A DNA stretch of 64,000 nucleotides from Sphaerisporangium perillae (GTDB lineage: Bacteria; Actinomycetota; Actinomycetes; Streptosporangiales; Streptosporangiaceae): NCBI RefSeq assembly GCF_023276435.1, contig NZ_JALLPO010000022.1, positions 1 to 64,000 on the forward strand, written 5' to 3'. A program made the translations under genes and the position numbers. Position 1 is the first letter of the stretch. Each line of letters begins with the position of its first letter. Positions 53,768 to 62,423 of this stretch are shown here, piece by piece. The notes under the pieces are model-generated. The model was not told where the DNA came from. It worked only from the letters and a program-made list of their open reading frames with translations, and did no database searches.

Positions 53768-54500
53768 CCCTTGCGTACCGCCTGCTTAAGGCCATTTGCA
53801 ATACAGCTGTCAGCGACGAACTGATCAAGTCCAACCCGTGCACCATCAAGGGGGCAGGCAAGGAAGAGTCGCCGGAACGGCCCGTGCTCACCATGAAGCA
53901 GGTCTTCGTGCTCGCCGACGCCATCGATCCGCGATACCGGATGCTGATTCTCCTGGCCACCTTCGCAAGCCTGCGGTGGGGTGAGCTGGCGGCGCTGAAG
54001 CGCAAGCATGTCGACCCGAGAGCAGGGACTATCCGGGTCGTAGGAACCACGACCGAGCTCAAGGACGGCTCGGTCACTATCGGGCCGCCCAAGTCGGAGG
54101 CCGCAAGCGCATCGTCTCGGTTCCTGAACTCCTCTTGCCTGATCTCCGCATGCACCTGGGCACGTACGCGGGGGAGGGGGATGAGGGCCTGGTGTTCATC
54201 GGGCCGAAGGGTGCCCAACTCCGGCGGGCGAACTTCACTCGGACATGGAGCAAGGCGATCAGCGCAGCCAAGCTCACTGGCTTCCACTTTCATGATCTGC
54301 GGCACACGGGGAACACCTTCGCCTCGCAGTCCGGTGCGACTCTGCGAGAGCTGATGAACCGCATGGGCCACTCGACCACGCGGGCCGCGCTGATCTACCA
54401 GCACACCGCCATGGAGCGCGACCGGGCCATCGCCGACGCGCTGGGCAAGCTCGCCAAGGAGGCGCTGAGCAAGGAAGATCCAGATGGATCGGGCACGTAA
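53768..54500 (+). pseudogene. Tyrosine integrase of element E-F, 5'-truncated and frameshifted
   Basis: It starts within the core-binding domain (AYRLLKAICNTAVSDELIKSNPCTIKGAGKEE) at the IS junction. VFVLADAIDPRYRMLILLATFASLRWGEL shows the ordinary catalytic fold without the insert seen in the other two integrases. A one-base shift near 54,100 (after GPPKSEA) breaks the frame. The second half is complete: HFHDLRHTGN, MNRMGHSTTRAALIYQHTA (catalytic Tyr). Confidence 0.9.
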
Positions 54501-54508
54501 CGGGCACG
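54490..54508 (+). repeat. Right arm of element E-F (CGGGCACG type)
   Basis: CGGGCACG-TAA-CGGGCACG, 11 bp apart. The integrase stop codon lies inside the repeat spacer. It matches the half-site of the left arm at 50,274. Confidence 0.85.
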
Positions 54509-54536
54509 GAAGATCGAAATGGTGCCAGAAAAGATC

Positions 54537-54574
54537 AAGGCCCGGGTCGGGAATCATCCTCTGACCTGGGCCTT
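54537..54574 (-). terminator. Terminator of tRNA-Gly
   Basis: AAGGCCCGGGTC and GACCTGGGCCTT form a 12-bp stem with one mismatch, starting 6 bases beyond the tRNA CCA. Confidence 0.85.
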
Positions 54575-54580
54575 TGTGTG

Positions 54581-54654
54581 TGGAGCGGGTGACGGGAATC
54601 GAACCCGCGCTGTCAGCTTGGGAAGCTGATGTTCTGCCATTGAACTACACCCGC
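54581..54654 (-). tRNA. tRNA-Gly(CCC)
   Basis: A complete 74-base cloverleaf with encoded CCA: acceptor GCGGGTG/CACCCGC, D-arm GTTC...GAAC, anticodon arm TCAGC-TTCCCAA-GCTGA giving anticodon CCC, and T-arm GCGGG-TTCGATT-CCCGT. It decodes GGG. It is the only intact copy among six and the apparent target of all integrations in the window. Confidence 0.97.
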
Positions 54655-54810
54655 GTCGATCAGTTGCTGACGACGGACTTACTCTAGCGGAACTTGGGGC
54701 GTGCCACCTCCCCCGGTGGGGTGTGAGTTGGCGGTGGGGACGGCGGGGCTGGAGGTGAATGGGGTTCGGTGTGTCGGTGCGGGCTGCCGTGTGGTTGGTA
54801 GGTTGCTGAG

Positions 54811-55386
54811 GTGCTGCTATCCGATCGTGACATCCGTGCCGAGATCGAGTCGGGAAGGGTCAAGATCGACCCGTTCGACGTTGAGATGATCCAGCCGTCG
54901 AGCATCGACGTGCGCCTTGATCGGTACTTCAGGGTGTTCGAGAACCATCGTTATCCCCACATCGATCCGGCGGTCGAGCAGCCGGAGCTGACGCGGCTGG
55001 TGGAGCCCGACGGGGATGAGCCGTTCATACTGCATCCCGGCGAGTTCGTCCTGGCGTCCAGCTATGAGGTGATCGGCCTGCCGGAGGACATCGCGAGCAG
55101 GCTGGAGGGCAAGTCGAGCCTCGGCCGGCTGGGGTTGCTGACGCATTCGACGGCCGGGTTCATCGATCCGGGCTTCGAGGGGCATGTCACCTTGGAGCTG
55201 TCCAACGTCGCGACGCTTCCGATCAAGCTGTGGCCGGGGATGAAGATCGGGCAGCTGTGCCTGTTCCGGCTCAGCTCGCCGGCGGAGCATCCCTATGGGA
55301 GCGCGAAGTACGGCTCGCGGTACCAGGGCCAGCGCGGGCCGACGCCGAGCCGGTCGTTCCTGAACTTCCACCGGACACCCATTTGA
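54811..55386 (+). CDS. dcd: dCTP deaminase
   Basis: A 191-residue enzyme starting at [24 protein letters not shown], the active-site [31 protein letters not shown] and QLCLFRL are diagnostic. It makes dUTP from dCTP (bifunctional to dUMP in some actinobacteria). It is a core gene 157 bp beyond the tRNA and marks the return to conserved chromosome. Confidence 0.97.
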   Translation: MLLSDRDIRAEIESGRVKIDPFDVEMIQPSSIDVRLDRYFRVFENHRYPHIDPAVEQPELTRLVEPDGDEPFILHPGEFVLASSYEVIGLPEDIASRLEGKSSLGRLGLLTHSTAGFIDPGFEGHVTLELSNVATLPIKLWPGMKIGQLCLFRLSSPAEHPYGSAKYGSRYQGQRGPTPSRSFLNFHRTPI

Positions 55387-55706
55387 TCGACACGCCTATT
55401 CGATCAGCCGTGGATGTGGCGGGTAGGTATCCGATCATTCTCGCGCCGGCCGTACTGATCGATTAGGCGCTCCGCGGGCGCAGGGTCGGGGGCGCCGGGC
55501 CGGGGGTGTCCGGCTTGGGACATACCTCGCCCGGCCCGGGAACATAGAGGGGGGAAGTTGCGATCCCTCGGTGTGAATGGAAGAACGGAGGGCAACGCCA
55601 GGGAGAAGAGAGGGTTACAACAGGGAGTGCAGGTCACGAACTTCGCATTTCAGCCGGTACCCCTTACTCTTCTCTGCGGACCGTCCCCGCACATCTGGAG
55701 AACGAC
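55387..55706. other. 320-bp intergenic region before the phosphate genes
   Basis: No gene supported. It should hold the promoter of the DUF47/PiT operon. Nothing resembling a clear PHO-box repeat was noticed by eye. Confidence 0.4.
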
Positions 55707-56324
55707 GTGCGCCTGCGTCTCACGCCTCGTGAGGACAGCTACTACGACTTGTTCGCCGACTCGGCGAACAACCTCGTCACCGCCTCCCGGCTACTGGTGG
55801 AGATCATCAGTGACGGTTCGGACAGGGAAGCCCTGGCCGAGAAGATGCGTGCCTGCGAGCACGCGGGCGACGAGCGTACTCACGCGATCATGAACCGCCT
55901 CAACGAGAGCTTCATCACGCCGTTCGACCGGGAGGACATCTATCGCCTCGCGTCGAATCTCGACGATGTGATGGATTACATGGAGGCCGCCGCCGATCTC
56001 ATCGGCCTCTACCAGATCGACCACCTGCCCAAGGAGGTCGTACACCAGGTGGAGGTGCTGGAACGGGCCGCGGAGCTGACCGCCGAGGCCATGCCGCGCC
56101 TGCGCTCGATGAACAACCTCAACGAGTACTGGATCGAGATCAATCGCCTGGAGAACCAGGCGGACCAGGTCTATCGACGCCTGCTCGCCAAGCTTTTCGG
56201 CGGTGAGTACGACGCGCTCACCGTCATGAAGATGAAGGAGGTCATCGATCAGCTCGAGATGGCCGCCGACGCCTTCGAACACGTGGCGAACACGATCGAG
56301 TCGATCGCGGTCAAGGAAAGCTAA
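55707..56324 (+). CDS. DUF47 (PhoU-like) phosphate-transport regulator
   Basis: A 205-residue helical protein: YYDLFADSANNLVTASRLLVEI, ERTHAIMNRLNESFITPFDREDIY and EVIDQLEMAADAFEHVANTIESI with the conserved acidic motifs that bind metal in PhoU-like proteins. GTG 55707 follows CTGGAG. It stops one base before the PiT gene, the standard pairing in which DUF47 modulates the transporter. Confidence 0.94.
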   Translation: MRLRLTPREDSYYDLFADSANNLVTASRLLVEIISDGSDREALAEKMRACEHAGDERTHAIMNRLNESFITPFDREDIYRLASNLDDVMDYMEAAADLIGLYQIDHLPKEVVHQVEVLERAAELTAEAMPRLRSMNNLNEYWIEINRLENQADQVYRRLLAKLFGGEYDALTVMKMKEVIDQLEMAADAFEHVANTIESIAVKES

Positions 56325-57323
56325 GTGGAGCTAGCACTTGTCATCGGTGTCATCGTCATCGCACTGGTGTTCGACTACACCAACGGTTTCCACGACGCCG
56401 CCAACGCGATCGCGACCTCGGTCTCGACCCGCGCTCTGACCCCCCGCGCCGCTCTTTTCATGGCCGCGGCCATGAACTTCGTCGGCGCGCACATCAGCAC
56501 CGAGGTGGCCAGGACGGTCGGTACGGGGATCATCGAACCCCCGACCGGTACGCACGGCCTGGTCATCGTGGGCGCCGGTCTGATCGGCGCGATCACGTGG
56601 AACCTCATCACCTGGTACTTCGGCCTGCCCTCCTCGAGCAGCCATGGGCTGATCGGCGGGTTGGTGGGGTCCGCTCTGGCGGCCTCCAGCTCCATCCACT
56701 GGAGTGGCGTGGTGCAGAAGGTCGTCATCCCGATGGTCCTGTCGCCGATCGTCGGCTTCCTGCTCGGCGCCATCATCATGATCGCCATCCTGTGGATCTT
56801 CCGCCGGGCCAACCCCCACCGGGCGGGCAAGGGCTTCCGATACGCCCAGACCGTCTCGGCCGCCGCCATGGCGCTCGGCCACGGCCTGCAGGACGCCCAG
56901 AAGACGATGGGCGTCATCTTCCTGGCGCTCTACACCGGCGGTTTCCTGGCGATGGACGACCCGATCCCGCAGTGGGTCATCCTCGCCGCCGCCGCCGCGA
57001 TTTCGCTCGGCACCTACTCCGGTGGCTGGCGCATCATGCGCACGCTCGGGCGCCGGATCATCCACCTGACCCCTCCGCAGGGTTTCGCGGCGGAGACGGC
57101 GGCCTCCGTCGTGCTCTACACGATGGCCATCGCGGCCAAGGCGCCGATCTCCACCACCCACACGATCACCAGCGCCATCATGGGCGTCGGCGCCACCAAG
57201 CGTCTGTCGGCCGTCCGGTGGGGCGTCGCGGGAAACATCATCACGGCCTGGGTCCTGACGATCCCCGCGGCGGGGCTCGTGGCCGCTCTGTCCTACTACG
57301 CCATCCACTGGATCGTGGAGTAG
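56325..57323 (+). CDS. pit: PiT-family inorganic phosphate transporter
   Basis: A 332-residue carrier with ~10 helices and the duplicated PiT signature: FDYTNGFHDAANAIATSVSTRAL near the N-terminus and a C-terminal counterpart (ISTTHTITSAIMGVGATKRLSAVRWG). GLPSSSSHGLIGGLVGSAL is the internal repeat. It imports phosphate with H+ or Na+. GTG start, coupled to the DUF47 gene. Confidence 0.95.
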   Translation: MELALVIGVIVIALVFDYTNGFHDAANAIATSVSTRALTPRAALFMAAAMNFVGAHISTEVARTVGTGIIEPPTGTHGLVIVGAGLIGAITWNLITWYFGLPSSSSHGLIGGLVGSALAASSSIHWSGVVQKVVIPMVLSPIVGFLLGAIIMIAILWIFRRANPHRAGKGFRYAQTVSAAAMALGHGLQDAQKTMGVIFLALYTGGFLAMDDPIPQWVILAAAAAISLGTYSGGWRIMRTLGRRIIHLTPPQGFAAETAASVVLYTMAIAAKAPISTTHTITSAIMGVGATKRLSAVRWGVAGNIITAWVLTIPAAGLVAALSYYAIHWIVE

Positions 57324-57325
57324 CA

Positions 57326-57346
57326 GCGCCGGCAAGGAGCCGGCGC
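57326..57346. terminator. Hairpin terminator
   Basis: GCGCCGGC-aagga-GCCGGCGC right after the PiT stop; the gene beyond is convergent. Confidence 0.85.
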
Positions 57347-57400
57347 CCGCCGTTGAGTAAGGCCTCAGGAGTCTCACCAGGCTCAGGAGTCTTAGGAGGC

Positions 57401-60400
57401 TCAGGAGCCGCCGAGCCAGCGCTGGATGTTCTGGATCCGCTGCTCGCAGTCCTGCACCTCCCGCACGTTGCCGATGGCCTGGTGCGAAAGGCACAGGGCG
57501 CGCAACGCCTCGACCTGGCCTGAGTGGTTGCCGGTCTCGCGGTGGAGCCGCAGGTTCTCCTCCAGATCGCGAAGCGCCTCCGCGTGGTCGCCCCGGTGCT
57601 GGGCGATCAAGCCGAGCGTGTGCCGGCACGCCGCCTGTTCCCGCAGGTCACCGGCTATCTTGACCATGTCGAGCGCCTGCCTTGCGTACTTCTCGGCCTG
57701 GTCGGCGCAGCCGAGGGCGAGGAAGATCCGGGACAGGTTGTTCACGGCGGCCCCCTCGTACTGGCGGTCGCCGGTCTCCCGGATCGCCCTGATCGCCTGC
57801 ACGGCCTTGTCCAGCGCCTGTTCGGGCTGGCCTATGCGAAGCAGGACGCGGGCCATGGTGTCCAGTCCGAGCCCTATGCCGTGCCCGTGCCGCTGGCGGA
57901 TGGACAGTGACGCCTCGGCGGCGCGCAGGGCGTCCTGCGGGCGGCCGAGCCGTACGTAGGTGCGGGCGAGGCCGCCGAGGGTGCGCGCCTCGCCGGTCCG
58001 GACGTCCAGCTCGCGCCAGAGCCGGAGCGCGTGCATCCCGTGCTGGAGCGCGTCCTCGTACCGGGCGAGGCGCCGCATGGTCCGGTTGAGGTTCTCCAGG
58101 TCCTGCGCCTCGCCGGCGCGGTCGGCGATCTCCCTGCGGATCTCCAGGGCGAGGTTGAGGTGCTCGCGCGACTCGGCGTACCGGCCGAGCTTGTAGTACA
58201 CGAGCCCGATGGCGGCGCGCGCCTCGGCCTCGCCTCGCCGGTGGCCGATCTCCTGCGCGAGCCGTACGGCGTACCAGAGGCGGGAGAGCGCCTCGGCGTG
58301 GGCGCCCTCGTCGCGCAGGAGCTTGCCGAGGACGATCAGGGTCTCGCCCTCGCCGTGCCGGTCGCCGCTCACCCGGGCGATGCGCAGCGCCTGTTCGGCG
58401 TCGAGGCGGGCGAGGCCGGGCAGGCCGAGCTGGCGGTGGATCCGGGCCAGCTCGCGGTAGGCGTCGGCGGACTGCGGCTCGTCGCCGAGGTCGAGGCGCA
58501 GGGCCAGGGCCTCCAGCCCGTGGATGGCGGCCTTCTGCGGCGCGCCCCAGAAGTAGTACAGGCGGGCCAGGTTGAGCAGTGACTCGGCCTCACCGGCCCG
58601 GTCGTCGATGGTCCTCCTGATGGTGAGGGCCCGCAGCGCGTGGTCCTCGGCGCTCGCGTACTCGCCGAGCCGGCGCAGGTTCTGCGAGATCGTGTCCAGC
58701 GCCTCGGCTTCGCCCGCCCTGTTGTCGGCCAGGCGGTGCAGGCGCAGCGCCTCCTCGGAATGCTCGATGGCGAGGCGGTAGCGGCCGAGGACGCCGCGCA
58801 CGTCGGCCAGGTTGTCCAGGGCGCCGGCCTCGCCGAGGCTGTCGCCGAGCCGCCTGAAGCCCCACCGGGCGTCCTCGCCGTAGCTGAGCGCCTTGACGTT
58901 CTGGCCGGTGGTGCGGTGGGCGATGGCGAGGTGGTGCAGCATCTGGGCGGTCGCGGGCCACTCGTCCATGGCCTGCGCGGAGGCCAGCCCGGCCTTGTGC
59001 ACGTCTATCACGTCCCTGACGTAGCCGCGCGAGGTCATGAAGTCGAACACCGCGTCGGCGAGGTTGAACGCGTAGGAGTGCAGGCCGTGCCTGACCGCCT
59101 GGTGGACGGCGGCGACGAGGTTGGAGCGCTCGTTTTCGAACCAGCGGAGGTGCTGGTCGCGCTCGGTGCCCGACGTGGTGGGCGGTGCGACGGCACGGTC
59201 GTGGAGCACGCGCCTCGGCCGGCCGAGTGCGTCTCCGGCACGCATGGCGGTGGCGAGATAGTGGGTGAGCAGGCGCCGGAGGGCTCCGGTGCGTTCCGCC
59301 TCGCTGTCCTCCAGCAGGACGCGTTCCTTGGCGAAGACGCGCAGCAGGTCGTGCACCATGAACCGGTCGCTCCCCGCGGTACCCCGGTCGCCGGCCGCCG
59401 TGTCGGATTTTCCGGCGACGAGGTTCAGGCGGTTGAGGGCTCTGAGGCGGCGGAGGGTGTCGGGCACCGCCTCGTCGAGCAGGGCGGCGCAGGCCTCGAC
59501 GCCGACGTCCGGGCCGGTCATGAGCCCGAGGTAGCGGAAGGTTCGTCGTAGTTCCGGGCGGACCGCCCGGTAGGACACCTCGAAGGCCGGTCGTACGGCG
59601 GCGCGCGGCTCGTCGTCCTGCGCCAGCTTCGACAGCCGGTCCTGGCCGTCCAGGTCGCGGACGGTGTCGGCGATCTGCTCGGCCGGGTTCTCCACCAGCT
59701 TGGCCGCGGTGATCCGCAGGGCGAGGGGCAGCATGGCGCACTGCCGCACGAGCCGGGTGGCGTCGGAGGGGTTCTCGCGCACCCGGGAGTCCCCCGGGCC
59801 GAGGACGGCGGCCACGAGCCGGATCGCCTCGTCCTCCGGCATGACGTCCAGTGCCAGCTGCTCGACCCCGTCGGCGGGGGTGAGCCCGGACCGGCCGGCC
59901 AGCTTGGCCTGGGTGGTGACGAGCATGAGGCACCGGTTGGACGGCGGCACGAGCGACCGGACCATCTCCGGGTCCTCGCCCACGTTCTCGACGATGATCA
60001 GTAGCCGCCGGTCGGCCAGGCGCCGGTGGTAGGCGGCCACGAGTTCGGTCTCGTCGAGGGGCATCTGGTGGCCGCCGACGCCGAGACCGCGCAGCAGCTG
60101 GCCGATGGCCTCGGCGGCGGTGAGCGGGCGGTTGGCGGTGCCGTGCAGGTCCAGGTAGAGCTGCCCGCCGCTGAAGTGCTCGTCCTTCACGGCGTGGCCC
60201 CAGTACGTGGCGAGGGCGGACTTGCCGACGCCGGCCATCCCTTCCACGATGACCGCCCGCGGCCGGTCCGCCTTGGTGACCAGGGCGTCAAGGGTGTCCA
60301 GTTCGGCGTCCCTGCCGGTGAAGCAGGGCACGACCGGGGGGAGCTGCGCCGGGCCGGTGCCGGTCGCGGGGATCCTGATCGCGGGGAGCCGCCGTTCGGC

Positions 60401-61165
60401 CGCCGTCCTGCCGGGGGGAGTTACGGCGGGCGCGGAGTCCCATTCGGCCGCCCACGGGCCGGCCACGGTGCGCAGGGCGTCCATGTCCTTCACCGTGATC
60501 GTGGAGCCGTGCTGTTCGATGATGTCGGCGTGCGGGTGGGCGCAGGTGGCGCGGGCGGCCTTGGGACGCCATACGTGGAAGGCGCGGGCGACGGCGATGC
60601 GGTCGACTCCGGCGAAGCTCGCGAGGTCGGTCTGGGTGAGCGGCGGGCCGATGACCACGCCGGATCCGGCGGGCCGTCCGAAGCGCAGGGCGAGTTCGAT
60701 GAGGTGCAGGGCGATCCTGGCGGGCGCGCGTACGCCCGCGCCGGGGGCGCGCCGCCGGGCGGCGAGGACGCGGCGGTGGCCGAGGCTCTTCATGAGGGCG
60801 GCGCCGGCGGACAGCTCTTCGGCGAGGAAGCTGACGAACCTGTCCTTGGGCACGTGCAGCGCCCGCACGCTGGTCAGGGTCTCGATGCGGCCGCGGTGGG
60901 GCCAGTCCCACAGGGCCAGCTCGCCCTCCAGGTGCCCGGGGCCGAAGATCTCAATGAGGGACTCGTCGCCTTCGGCGGAGCCGTACACCTCCTTGGCGTA
61001 ACCGTCGAGCAGGACGGTGACGCTGTCTGGCAGGGCGTCGCGGTCGGCGAGCGTCTCGCGGGGGGTCAGGTGCCGGACCCAGCCGATGGCGTGCAGGGAC
61101 TCGCGCTCGACGCGGCCGAGGAGGGACCAGAACGTGCCGGGGCCTGCTGAATTGAAGCTGTCCAC
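57401..61165 (-). CDS. Crp-like/NB-ARC/TPR fusion regulator (STAND ATPase)
   Basis: About 1,254 residues. An N-terminal cyclic-nucleotide-binding-like domain (~10-115) and Crp-type HTH (~150-225; LTQTDLASFAGVDRIAVARAF) are joined to an NB-ARC ATPase. That domain has Walker A EGMAGVGKSALA at ~308-318 and Walker B LLIIVEN at ~388-394 (Glu where Asp is usual). A winged-helix region follows, then ~12 TPR units to the C-terminus (AEALDTISQNLRRLGEYASA and similar). SARP-like relatives carry an OmpR-type DNA-binding domain; a Crp module in that place is unusual. GTG 61165 is preferred (GAGG upstream) over ATG 61204. Confidence 0.87.
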   Translation of the reverse strand: MDSFNSAGPGTFWSLLGRVERESLHAIGWVRHLTPRETLADRDALPDSVTVLLDGYAKEVYGSAEGDESLIEIFGPGHLEGELALWDWPHRGRIETLTSVRALHVPKDRFVSFLAEELSAGAALMKSLGHRRVLAARRRAPGAGVRAPARIALHLIELALRFGRPAGSGVVIGPPLTQTDLASFAGVDRIAVARAFHVWRPKAARATCAHPHADIIEQHGSTITVKDMDALRTVAGPWAAEWDSAPAVTPPGRTAAERRLPAIRIPATGTGPAQLPPVVPCFTGRDAELDTLDALVTKADRPRAVIVEGMAGVGKSALATYWGHAVKDEHFSGGQLYLDLHGTANRPLTAAEAIGQLLRGLGVGGHQMPLDETELVAAYHRRLADRRLLIIVENVGEDPEMVRSLVPPSNRCLMLVTTQAKLAGRSGLTPADGVEQLALDVMPEDEAIRLVAAVLGPGDSRVRENPSDATRLVRQCAMLPLALRITAAKLVENPAEQIADTVRDLDGQDRLSKLAQDDEPRAAVRPAFEVSYRAVRPELRRTFRYLGLMTGPDVGVEACAALLDEAVPDTLRRLRALNRLNLVAGKSDTAAGDRGTAGSDRFMVHDLLRVFAKERVLLEDSEAERTGALRRLLTHYLATAMRAGDALGRPRRVLHDRAVAPPTTSGTERDQHLRWFENERSNLVAAVHQAVRHGLHSYAFNLADAVFDFMTSRGYVRDVIDVHKAGLASAQAMDEWPATAQMLHHLAIAHRTTGQNVKALSYGEDARWGFRRLGDSLGEAGALDNLADVRGVLGRYRLAIEHSEEALRLHRLADNRAGEAEALDTISQNLRRLGEYASAEDHALRALTIRRTIDDRAGEAESLLNLARLYYFWGAPQKAAIHGLEALALRLDLGDEPQSADAYRELARIHRQLGLPGLARLDAEQALRIARVSGDRHGEGETLIVLGKLLRDEGAHAEALSRLWYAVRLAQEIGHRRGEAEARAAIGLVYYKLGRYAESREHLNLALEIRREIADRAGEAQDLENLNRTMRRLARYEDALQHGMHALRLWRELDVRTGEARTLGGLARTYVRLGRPQDALRAAEASLSIRQRHGHGIGLGLDTMARVLLRIGQPEQALDKAVQAIRAIRETGDRQYEGAAVNNLSRIFLALGCADQAEKYARQALDMVKIAGDLREQAACRHTLGLIAQHRGDHAEALRDLEENLRLHRETGNHSGQVEALRALCLSHQAIGNVREVQDCEQRIQNIQRWLGGS

Positions 61166-61257
61166 GTTGTGCCTCGCTGTGCTTGTCGGCGGCGGGGCGG
61201 GCACGCGCGGGGGTGTGCGCGCGATTACAGGGTGACTGTCGCTTCAGCGGCGAGGTG

Positions 61258-61263
61258 TGTCAA
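61258..61263 (-). promoter_or_regulatory. Putative -35 hexamer of the Crp/NB-ARC gene
   Basis: TTGACA on the minus strand in an AT-rich island (61,255-61,290) upstream of the start; no convincing -10 was fixed. Confidence 0.3.
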
Positions 61264-61333
61264 TTGAAATAGTAAATGGCGATTTATCGGCCGACCGGAT
61301 GGCTCGGGCGCCCCGGACACCTCACCTGGCGCC

Positions 61334-62323
61334 TCACACGTGGCGGTACATCACGTCGACGTCCCAGCGGGTGAAGCCCAGGGACTCGTAGAGGCGGATG
61401 GCCGAGGCGTTGTCCTCGTCGACGTACAGCATGACCTGGGGCAGGCCACGGGACCGCAGGTGGGTGAGACCGGCCATGGTCAGCGTCCGGCCGAGGCCGC
61501 CGCCCTGCTCGGAGGGGTCGACGCCGACGACGTACACCTCTCCGATCGCGTTGTGCCCGTGCGGCTCGTCGTGGTCGTCGTCGCCGTGCACCTTGGTCCA
61601 GTGGAAACCGACGAGCCGGCCGCCCGCGCCCGCCGGGGAGTCGCCGGGGACGGTCGTCGCGGAGCCGTCGCGGCCGGTGCCCGCCGGGGCGTCGTCGCGT
61701 ACGGCGAGGAAGAAGCCGGCCGGGTCGAACCAGGGCTCCTGCTCACGGCGCCGGAGGTCGTCCATGGTCCACGACCCCTGCTCGGGGTGGTGGGCGAACG
61801 CGCGGGCGTTCACAGTGAGCCAGGCCTGCTCGTCGCGACCGGGCTCGAACGTGCGCAGTCGCACTCCCGCGGGCAGCTCCGCGCTGGGCAGCGGAGCGTA
61901 CAGGGAGCGGCGCATCTGCCACAGGGAACGCACCCGGGTGAACCCCAGCGAGGTGGCCAGCCGCTCGGCTTCGGGATGGTCGCCGTGCGCCCACAGCCGC
62001 AGTTTGCCGCCGCTCTCGCCGAGGGCGGCCTCGGCCAGGCGCCGCCCGAGGCCGCGCCGCCGGTGGGCGGGATGCACGACCAGCTCCCCGCTCGGCCCCT
62101 CGACCGGGTCGGTCGGGTCGATGTGGGCGAAACCCGCGAGCGCGTCGCCGTCGTACAGGAGCACGGCACGGGCTCCCGGATCACCGCCGTAGCGCAGGTG
62201 GAGCATCACATGTTCGTTGAGGGGCCGGACGGAGTCGGACTCGGTGGCGGCGTCGACCAGAGCGACGACGGCGGCCACCTCCTGGTCGCTGAGCCGCTCC
62301 CGGATGTCCACGCGCGCGTTCAT
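61334..62323 (-). CDS. mshD: Mycothiol synthase
   Basis: A 329-residue protein with two GNAT domains. The first has VVHPAHRRRGLGRRLAEAAL and HGDHPEAERLATSLGF; the second has VVGVDPSEQGGGLGRTLTMAGL and LYVDEDNASAIRLYESLGF. HWTKVH and GEVYVVGVDP are diagnostic of MshD, which acetylates Cys-GlcN-Ins to mycothiol. This fixes the organism as an actinobacterium. A 45-residue Gly/Asp/Ala-rich loop within the second domain is longer than usual. Confidence 0.96.
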   Translation of the reverse strand: MNARVDIRERLSDQEVAAVVALVDAATESDSVRPLNEHVMLHLRYGGDPGARAVLLYDGDALAGFAHIDPTDPVEGPSGELVVHPAHRRRGLGRRLAEAALGESGGKLRLWAHGDHPEAERLATSLGFTRVRSLWQMRRSLYAPLPSAELPAGVRLRTFEPGRDEQAWLTVNARAFAHHPEQGSWTMDDLRRREQEPWFDPAGFFLAVRDDAPAGTGRDGSATTVPGDSPAGAGGRLVGFHWTKVHGDDDHDEPHGHNAIGEVYVVGVDPSEQGGGLGRTLTMAGLTHLRSRGLPQVMLYVDEDNASAIRLYESLGFTRWDVDVMYRHV

Positions 62324-62423
62324 GCTCAGACTCTAATCTGGCATAAGTCGCCATCTACTGGTGGGGTGAATCGTTACCTCTGAGTCGTTTTATGCTGAGG
62401 TTCCGTCTCTACTCTCGTGGGTT

